A stretch of DNA of 11,968 bases from JBHGBB01 sp041946755 (GTDB taxonomy: Bacteria; UBP4; UBA4092; JAOAEQ01), in assembly GCA_041946755.1 (NCBI GenBank), contig JBHGBB010000124.1, positions 1 to 11,968 of the forward strand, read 5' to 3'. The position numbers were made by a program, and so were the translations under genes. Under the pieces are notes generated by a model that was not told the DNA's origin, did no database searches, and saw only the letters and a program-made list of their open reading frames with translations. Position 1 is the first letter of the stretch, and each line of letters begins with the position of its first letter. Shown here piece after piece: positions 6,449 to 11,968 of the stretch.

Positions 6449-8197
6449 ATGCAATATTTCTGTATACTCATACTAATTATGATGCTTTTTTCAACTGCAA
6501 ATGCGGGGTTTATTGCCGTAGATAGCACTAATTTTATGCTTGATGGAAAACCATTCCGATTTATCGGGACTTCATTAGCCGTAATGTATGGTCCGGAAGA
6601 GCGGGCTGGTGCAGAGGAATATTTAAAACAAGCTAAAGCAGACGGAATTAGGGTTGCACGATGCTGGACGATTGGGGAATGTGAATCGCGAACCAAATCG
6701 AAACACCAACCGATAGAATCGTATTATTTCCAAGCGGGACCGAATATTTGGCTTGAAGAATCATTTGTCCATCTGGATAAAGTACTAGATTTAGCGGATA
6801 AAACTGGGATTAAATTGATTTTAACCTTATCCAACAACTGGCATGACTACGGCGGGATGCCGATGTATCTCTATTGGGCAGGTGTACAGAAAGAACCGTT
6901 GACCTATGACTATCGCGATGAGTTCTATCGCAACCCTAAGTGTATCCAGTGGTATAAGAATTTCATTACCCGGATTATCACCCGGACTAATTCCATTAAT
7001 GGAAAGCGATATATCGATGATCCAACCATTTTCTCTTGGGAATTAGTTAACGAATCGACCGTTACTGAACGGCATAAAGATTGGCAATATAACTGGATTA
7101 AACAGATGGCTGAATATACCCATTCGCTGGATAAAAATCATTTGGTGTCTGCCGGTCTCCATGGTTATAATTATCCTTGGGAACGGAAACAATGGCAAAG
7201 AATATGTTCATTACCGAGTGTAGATTACTGTGATGCACATATGTATCCTACCGGGTATGGTAAAATCAAATCTGAACAGGATTTGCGGGATTATATTGAT
7301 GACCGGATTCAACTGGCGCATTTTGGAGTCAAGAAACCGTTTATCTGGGGTGAGTTTGGTTTTGCGAAAAATGATATGCCATGGTTATCAAAATCGCGTG
7401 AAGAATGGTTTGATATAGTCTATAACCAAGTTGAACGAGATAATGGGAATGGAGCTTTGTTTTGGATATATGTCAAACGCAGCGATCCGACTCATAGTGT
7501 TTCCTGGCTGACGAATGAAGATGAGCCGGTTCGGCAGGTGTTGCAGAAGTGGAGTTATGCATATAGCAGGCACCCGGTAGTGCAAATATCTAATTCGAAT
7601 ATTGGAGCTCAATGGAAAGATTCAGTTCGTTTTGGAAAAGAAAAACAACATCTGGAAACATTCGAGCAAAATATTATCAAAAGCTATACAGAAAATACTA
7701 ATGAACACTGGTTTAGATTCGATATTCCGGTAGAATCATATACCAGTACATATTGGGATTATTTTGGGTTTTACGACGGCAGTGGGAGTTTTGCTCATGT
7801 GTATGGTGGCATCCGGGACGGTTTTTTTGAATATTCGTTTATATTAGAGAAACCGATCCAACCGAAACATATCTTACTCCGTGCGCGATTATCGTCTGAA
7901 TATTCCGGTGAGCAAGCACCGAAAAATGGTTTCTCGGATGTTAAAGTGTATCTGAATAAGGTACAGATTGGTAGCGTACGGGTAATACCGGATAATTTCT
8001 ATGGTGCTACCTATGAATGGAATGTTACTTATCCGGTGTGTAATACCAGACTTGGGATTTTGTCCGGAAAGCAGACTCTGCGATTTGAAGTTCCAAAATC
8101 AGTTCGATATAAACATGGACTCTGTATTTATGGAAAAGCGCTCCAATCGGATAAAGCAAATGAAGCGATTCCAATTCAATTAATCCTATATTATTAA
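6449..8197 (+). CDS. Secreted endo-beta-1,4-mannanase, GH5_7 type, with C-terminal beta domain
   Basis: The protein has 582 residues and is predicted to hydrolyse internal beta-1,4-mannosidic bonds of mannans outside the cytoplasm. Residues 1-19 form a signal peptide (MQYFCILILIMMLFSTANA), unusual in having no basic residue. The catalytic barrel spans about 20-375. GH5_7-style features are FRFIGTS, the NNWHDYGG stretch (NNW at 129-131) with YLYWAG, KNFITRIITRTNSINGKRY then DDPTIFSWELVNES (Glu202, acid/base), DAHMYPTGYG, and FIWGEFGF (Glu302, nucleophile). The usual NEP is NES here. Residues about 381-582 form an extra beta-rich domain I do not recognise (YWDYFGFYDGSGSF, HILLRARLSSEYSG), possibly substrate-binding. 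An in-frame TAA at 6443-6445 makes ATG 6449 the earliest possible start, yet no Shine-Dalgarno sequence precedes it. It lies 110 bases after the preceding hydrolase. Confidence 0.87.
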   Translation: MQYFCILILIMMLFSTANAGFIAVDSTNFMLDGKPFRFIGTSLAVMYGPEERAGAEEYLKQAKADGIRVARCWTIGECESRTKSKHQPIESYYFQAGPNIWLEESFVHLDKVLDLADKTGIKLILTLSNNWHDYGGMPMYLYWAGVQKEPLTYDYRDEFYRNPKCIQWYKNFITRIITRTNSINGKRYIDDPTIFSWELVNESTVTERHKDWQYNWIKQMAEYTHSLDKNHLVSAGLHGYNYPWERKQWQRICSLPSVDYCDAHMYPTGYGKIKSEQDLRDYIDDRIQLAHFGVKKPFIWGEFGFAKNDMPWLSKSREEWFDIVYNQVERDNGNGALFWIYVKRSDPTHSVSWLTNEDEPVRQVLQKWSYAYSRHPVVQISNSNIGAQWKDSVRFGKEKQHLETFEQNIIKSYTENTNEHWFRFDIPVESYTSTYWDYFGFYDGSGSFAHVYGGIRDGFFEYSFILEKPIQPKHILLRARLSSEYSGEQAPKNGFSDVKVYLNKVQIGSVRVIPDNFYGATYEWNVTYPVCNTRLGILSGKQTLRFEVPKSVRYKHGLCIYGKALQSDKANEAIPIQLILYY

Positions 8198-8303
8198 ATA
8201 ACGGTTACCTTTACTAAACTTTAATATAACTATATTATTTATAAGGAGTTAGATACATTCTACTATAATATTTTCCGATATTTTATGCTGAATTTAGTCG
8301 GAG

Positions 8304-8333
8304 TTGATGAATTGTACCAATTAGAGTTATAAT
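8304..8333 (+). promoter_or_regulatory. Sigma-70-type promoter of the lacI-family gene
   Basis: TTGATG (8304-8309) and a perfect TATAAT (8328-8333) are separated by 18 bases, about 70 bases before the regulator ATG. The -10 box is consensus and the -35 box matches at 4 of 6 positions. Transcription would start near 8340. The rest of the 203-base gap after the mannanase gene holds only a short AT-only inverted repeat (8222-8237) and no clear terminator. Confidence 0.6.
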
Positions 8334-8343
8334 TAATAATAGG

Positions 8344-8353
8344 AAAACGTTTT
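8344..8353. promoter_or_regulatory. Candidate LacI-family operator (AAAACGTTTT)
   Basis: A perfect 10-bp palindrome with the central CG step that hinge helices of LacI/GalR regulators typically open. It lies 11 bases after the TATAAT, so a bound repressor would cover the start of transcription. Its place directly upstream of a lacI-family gene suggests autoregulation. The symmetry does not extend beyond 10 bp. Confidence 0.5.
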
Positions 8354-8400
8354 ATCGCTGTACCATACCAGCGCTATTTTTTCTGAAAGTAAGTACTATT

Positions 8401-9420
8401 ATGCCTACCAATGTAACCATCTGGGATGTAGCTAAAAAAGCGGGAGTATCTATTTCGACTGTAAGTAAAGCACTCAATGACCAGATCCATGTCAATCAAA
8501 AAACGCGCGAACTGGTTAAGCAAACAGCGAAACAATTAAGATATCATCCCAGCGCGTTCGGTCGAGGGTTAGTCCTTCAGAAAACCGGGAATATCGGATT
8601 TGTTATTGACCGCACACCGTTACGGATATTTGCTAATCCATTTTATTCTCGAGTCCTTGAAGGGATTGAAGAAGAAATGCTGTTGCAAGATTATAACCTG
8701 CTTATTTCGTCACATAGTATGTTGAATAATAAAGAGCCATTGCCGAAATTCGTTCGGGAAAAGAATGTTGATGGATTGATCTTAACCGGAAAAATAGCCG
8801 ATAAATTTATTCTTGATATCTATCATCGGGGAATACCCGTAGTTTTGGTGGATAACCATGTGTCGCAACCGAATCTTGATTGTGTAGTTACCGATAACCT
8901 TAATGGAGCGAAACAAGCCGTAACTCATCTCGTTGAATCCGGGCATAAAAAAATCGGGATACTTACCGGTCTTGGAAAACATGTCAGTGTTATCGAACGA
9001 TTTCAAGGATATGTCGAGGTAATGAAATCAGCGAATTTGAATATCGAGAAACAATGGATAGTAGAAGGTGATGTAACTACCGATGGTGGTATGGAAGCAA
9101 TGGAAAAATTATTACTACAAAATAAAGAGCTGCCAACAGCGATATTTGCATTTAATGATGCGATGGCGACTGGTGCTATGAGGGTGCTTCATACCCATAA
9201 GATTCAAGTTCCAACCGATATTTCTATCGTCGGATTCGATGATACGGATGAAGCGATGCATGTTAGTCCGCCATTAACTACCATCAGCGTTGCTAAAGAA
9301 GAAATGGGCCGAGTTGCCGCGCAGTTACTTATTAACCGGATCCAACGGAAGAAAGATGTCAGGCAACGAGTAGTACTTACCACGCATCTGATTATCCGTG
9401 AATCTACAAGAAGAATATAA
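8401..9420 (+). CDS. LacI/GalR-family transcriptional regulator
   Basis: The protein has 339 residues, the usual family length, and is a cytoplasmic dimeric or tetrameric DNA-binding repressor. The helix-turn-helix spans about 6-26 (TIWDVAKKAGVSISTVSKALN). Ser19, Thr20 and Lys23 occupy the base-reading positions by alignment with PurR. The hinge is YHPSAFGRGL, where Leu57 matches the minor-groove leucine. From about 62 on is a periplasmic-binding-protein-like effector domain: NPFYSRVLEGIEEE, VDGLILTG, GIPVVLVDN, VVTDNLNGAKQAVTHL, GHKKIGILTG, AIFAFNDAMATGAMRVL, ISIVGFDDTDEA, PPLTTISV. Placed between a mannanase and a beta-mannosidase gene, it probably responds to a mannan-derived sugar and controls this locus. 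The effector is inferred. The Shine-Dalgarno sequence is weak (GAAAGTAAG region), in keeping with low regulator levels. Confidence 0.93.
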   Translation: MPTNVTIWDVAKKAGVSISTVSKALNDQIHVNQKTRELVKQTAKQLRYHPSAFGRGLVLQKTGNIGFVIDRTPLRIFANPFYSRVLEGIEEEMLLQDYNLLISSHSMLNNKEPLPKFVREKNVDGLILTGKIADKFILDIYHRGIPVVLVDNHVSQPNLDCVVTDNLNGAKQAVTHLVESGHKKIGILTGLGKHVSVIERFQGYVEVMKSANLNIEKQWIVEGDVTTDGGMEAMEKLLLQNKELPTAIFAFNDAMATGAMRVLHTHKIQVPTDISIVGFDDTDEAMHVSPPLTTISVAKEEMGRVAAQLLINRIQRKKDVRQRVVLTTHLIIRESTRRI

Positions 9421-9430
9421 TTTAGCGAAA

Positions 9431-9475
9431 ATAAGTCCGATATCTGAAACCTACCTATTCGGATAAGTTCCGATA
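9431..9475 (+). repeat. Near-identical direct repeats upstream of the beta-mannosidase gene
   Basis: ATAAGTCCGATA (9431-9442) and ATAAGTTCCGATA (9463-9475) differ by one inserted T and start 32 bases apart, about three helical turns. They lie between the regulator stop and the beta-mannosidase start, where a control site would be expected. TTCCGATA also occurs at 9468-9475 and 8273-8280, both intergenic. The function is unknown. Confidence 0.3.
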
Positions 9476-9550
9476 CAGTTATATTGTATTTAATCCCTTT
9501 CATCTAGATATTAATTTGTTACATTTTTCTTTAAAAGGAATATTAATTCT

Positions 9551-11968
9551 ATGGATAAAATCGAGTTAAATGGAGTATGGCAACTTAACTACCAATCGAA
9601 TTTAGCAAGCAATGAGAATCCAAGTTCAAATGCATATATTCCAAATGGGTGGATGTCTGCTCAAGTGCCGGGTACTGTCCAACAGGCATTATTAACTTCC
9701 GGCCGTATCGAGGATCCTTTTTATCGAAATAATGCAGATAAATGTCGGTGGATTGAAAATGAAGATTGGTGGTATCGGAAAGAATTCTATGTGGCAAAAG
9801 AGTTTGGCGGTACTAAAACTACACTCGATTTTGATGGATTGGATACTTTTGCTACCGTCTATTTAAATGGGCACTGGGTTGGTGAACATAGTAATATGTT
9901 TGTCGGTATAAGTTTTGATGTAACTAAATTTATCCAACCGGGACAGACCAATATAATAGCCATAAAGTTATCTTCACCGATACAATCCGTTAAACCGAAA
10001 GTAGATGCGCTCCAGTTGGTATATGGCTCTATTCTTGGAAATCGCACTCTGCTCGATCGCGGATATGCGCGTCGGGCACAAGTTACCTATGGTTGGGATT
10101 TCGCTCCTCGATTGGTTAATCTCGGTATCTGGCGTGGAGTGCGGTTAACAATGCATTCGTTAGTCTCGATAACTACTATGTATGTGAAGCCTATATCAGT
10201 CGAGAAAAAAAGTGCAGAAATAGAAATCGAGGTTAGCCTGGAAAGGAATAGTGCAGTCGCTAAACCGATTCAGATACAAATTGTAATCCAATCGGGTAAC
10301 CAGAAGTTTAGTAACTCTGAAAAAATCCGACTCCATACCAAACATAGTCAGCATCGGTTTAGATTTATCATTCCGAATCCGAAGCTTTGGTTTCCTCATA
10401 ATCTGGGAACACCGCATATCTATGAAATAAAGGTTACGGTGAAAGAGGGCAAAAAAATAGTTTCTGAAAACCGCGATCAATTCGGTATTCGGAATATTAA
10501 ACTTATCGAGAAGATGGGGAATGAGACGACATTTACCTTCAATATCAATGGGATAAACGTTTTTGCCAAAGGAGCGAATTGGGTTCCCGGTGATGCAATT
10601 ACCCTGGATATGACCCCGGAAAAATATGAGTTTATTTTGAATAAAGCGAAAGCGGCACATATGAATATGCTGCGAATCTGGGGTGGCGGAATTTATGAGA
10701 ATGATGAATTTTATCGGATTTGTGACCGTTTAGGAATCATGGTTTGGCAAGATTTTATGTTTGCGTGTAATATGTATCCGGATTTTGATCGGGAGTATAT
10801 GATTAATGTTGAACAGGAATTACGAAAAGCCGTGATACGGTTACGGAATCATCCGAGTATCGTTCTCTGGTGTGGGAATAATGAAAATCAACAAGGCTGG
10901 GCTGAGTGGGGATGGTCAAAAGCCGTTCCGCAACATTTCGGCGCGAAAATATACCATGAATTACTGCCAACGGTATTAAATGAGTTAGATACTTCACGGC
11001 CATATCATCCTGGTAGTCCTTTTGGCGGCCCAACACCCAATTCGCGGGAAGCGGGTGATGTGCATAATTGGAATATCTGGCATGGAGGGCAGAATTATCG
11101 GGAGTATGAAAATGACACCGCCCGATTTTTTAGCGAATATGGCATGCAGGCAGCGCCGCAGTACGATACCGTTAAACGGTTTCTTGCAAAGGATGATTTG
11201 TTCCCGATCGGGAACCTTTGGGAATACCATAATTTGGATTTGAAAAAAATTAATGTTTATCTTCCCGAGTTTGGTAAGATTAATAATGCAGCAGATTTCG
11301 TTACGGTCTCGCAGTTGAATCAAGCGTATATCTATAAGTTTGCTATCGAGAGTTTCCGCAGACGGAAATTCTCTTGCAGCGGTTCTTTATTCTGGCAGTA
11401 TAACGATCCCTGGCCGACTACCTGCTGGAGTGTAATCGATTATTATCGCAAGCCGAAAGCCGGATATTATTTTGCGAAACGGGCATATCGCTCTATTCTA
11501 CCGGTATTCTTGCAGAAAGAAGGTAGATTATCGGTTTGGGTAATTAATGATACCTTAAACTCGATCAAGGGTAAATTGGAAATATACCAATATACGACTC
11601 ATGGGAAAATGATATTGAAACAACCGATAATCGTTCCAATGGAGGTTGAGGAAAATAAAGCTGGCTGTGTCATAGATAATCTGGATACCAAGATAAAAAT
11701 ACGCAATAAGAATTCGGAGTTTATTTATTGCCGGGTAAGAATCGGGAAAGAGCTAATCGAAAATGCGGTTTATTTCGCTGCATTCAATGAAATTCAACTT
11801 GTCCCATCGCATATCGTGGCTAGACGGAAAGAGCTTATGAATGAAACGGTTTTAACGTTATCAAGTGCGACGCTAGTTCGGCATGTAGAATTGATGACTA
11901 CCGATGGCAACCTATGGTTTGATGATAATTATTTCGATTTATATCCGGGAATACCTAAAAGTTACCGT
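9551..11968 (+). CDS. Beta-mannosidase, GH2 family (3' end outside window)
   Basis: The frame is open from ATG 9551 to the window edge, giving 806 residues with no stop. AAAGGAA (9534-9540) lies 10 bases upstream. There is no signal peptide, so it is probably cytoplasmic, releasing mannose from the non-reducing ends of imported manno-oligosaccharides. Architecture fits GH2 exo-beta-mannosidases. Residues about 1-190 are a sugar-binding jelly roll (LNGVWQL, QVPGTVQQALL, DWWYRKEF, TFATVYLNG, YGWDFAPR). An Ig-like domain follows. The TIM barrel starts near 338 (FAKGANWVPGDA, LRIWGGGIYENDEFY, VWQDFMFAC) with WCGNNENQ (Glu445, acid/base) and FFSEYGMQA (Glu529, nucleophile). The WCGNNE motif and the WGGG loop favour mannosidase over beta-galactosidase or glucuronidase. 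C-terminal Ig-like domains run from about 645 and end at WFDDNYFDLYPG. Family members near 850 residues imply only a few dozen residues are missing. Confidence 0.9.
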   Translation, partial: MDKIELNGVWQLNYQSNLASNENPSSNAYIPNGWMSAQVPGTVQQALLTSGRIEDPFYRNNADKCRWIENEDWWYRKEFYVAKEFGGTKTTLDFDGLDTFATVYLNGHWVGEHSNMFVGISFDVTKFIQPGQTNIIAIKLSSPIQSVKPKVDALQLVYGSILGNRTLLDRGYARRAQVTYGWDFAPRLVNLGIWRGVRLTMHSLVSITTMYVKPISVEKKSAEIEIEVSLERNSAVAKPIQIQIVIQSGNQKFSNSEKIRLHTKHSQHRFRFIIPNPKLWFPHNLGTPHIYEIKVTVKEGKKIVSENRDQFGIRNIKLIEKMGNETTFTFNINGINVFAKGANWVPGDAITLDMTPEKYEFILNKAKAAHMNMLRIWGGGIYENDEFYRICDRLGIMVWQDFMFACNMYPDFDREYMINVEQELRKAVIRLRNHPSIVLWCGNNENQQGWAEWGWSKAVPQHFGAKIYHELLPTVLNELDTSRPYHPGSPFGGPTPNSREAGDVHNWNIWHGGQNYREYENDTARFFSEYGMQAAPQYDTVKRFLAKDDLFPIGNLWEYHNLDLKKINVYLPEFGKINNAADFVTVSQLNQAYIYKFAIESFRRRKFSCSGSLFWQYNDPWPTTCWSVIDYYRKPKAGYYFAKRAYRSILPVFLQKEGRLSVWVINDTLNSIKGKLEIYQYTTHGKMILKQPIIVPMEVEENKAGCVIDNLDTKIKIRNKNSEFIYCRVRIGKELIENAVYFAAFNEIQLVPSHIVARRKELMNETVLTLSSATLVRHVELMTTDGNLWFDDNYFDLYPGIPKSYR

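Noticed and set aside
8222..8237. AT-only 7-bp inverted repeat after the mannanase gene as a terminator
   Set aside because: The stem would be very weak and has no T run; expected by chance in AT-rich sequence.
8285..8332. 15-codon ORF in the gap before the regulator gene
   Set aside because: It has no ribosome binding site, overlaps the promoter elements and resembles nothing known.
10555..10562. AAACGTTT palindrome resembling the candidate LacI operator
   Set aside because: It lies deep inside the beta-mannosidase coding region and is short enough to occur by chance.
10196..10660. 154-codon minus-strand reading frame
   Set aside because: It lies wholly within the beta-mannosidase gene, whose frame is continuous and carries the catalytic motifs; the same holds for the other minus-strand frames in the window.

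Overview
All genes in this AT-rich window lie on the + strand. The organism looks like a Gram-negative bacterium from a poorly cultured lineage. Evidence is the GFTLIELLIVVAIIAILAAIAIP-class pseudopilin with its GDIERFGP tail, a style I associate with candidate phyla rich in such pilins, plus Sec signal peptides and strong AGGAGGTGA ribosome binding sites. The phylum cannot be fixed from the sequence alone.

Layout. Bases 1-95 hold three consecutive perfect inverted repeats, one of them terminator-like. Bases 146-1549 encode a secreted protein with no recognisable enzyme motif, made of two beta-sandwich, carbohydrate-binding-like modules and an Ig-like tail. A strong hairpin separates it from a type II secretion/type IV-like pseudopilin at 1657-2295, which ends at a good rho-independent terminator (2345-2378). 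A run of three secreted glycoside hydrolases of the clan GH-A type follows. These are an 890-residue multidomain DUF5060 plus GH5-like protein (2441-5113), a 399-residue GH5-like protein (5139-6338) and a 582-residue GH5_7-type endo-beta-1,4-mannanase (6449-8197). Then comes a LacI-family repressor (8401-9420) with a consensus promoter and a candidate CG-centred operator just upstream. Last is a GH2 beta-mannosidase without a signal peptide (9551 to the window edge, incomplete).

How it may work together. The clearest assignments are the GH5_7 mannanase and the GH2 beta-mannosidase, so the locus reads as a beta-mannan (mannan, glucomannan or galactomannan) utilisation cluster. Secreted GH-A enzymes would cut polymer outside the cytoplasm, oligosaccharides would be imported, and the cytoplasmic beta-mannosidase would release mannose. 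The LacI protein probably senses a mannan-derived sugar and represses the locus, including itself. No sugar transporter is in the window. The first secreted protein shares a VAF...GGSW motif with the N-terminal module of the 890-residue hydrolase, which suggests a related binding function. Its pairing with a pseudopilin is the least conventional part of the window. No tRNA, rRNA, CRISPR array or transposase gene was recognised, and no gene-free stretch exceeds about 205 bases.
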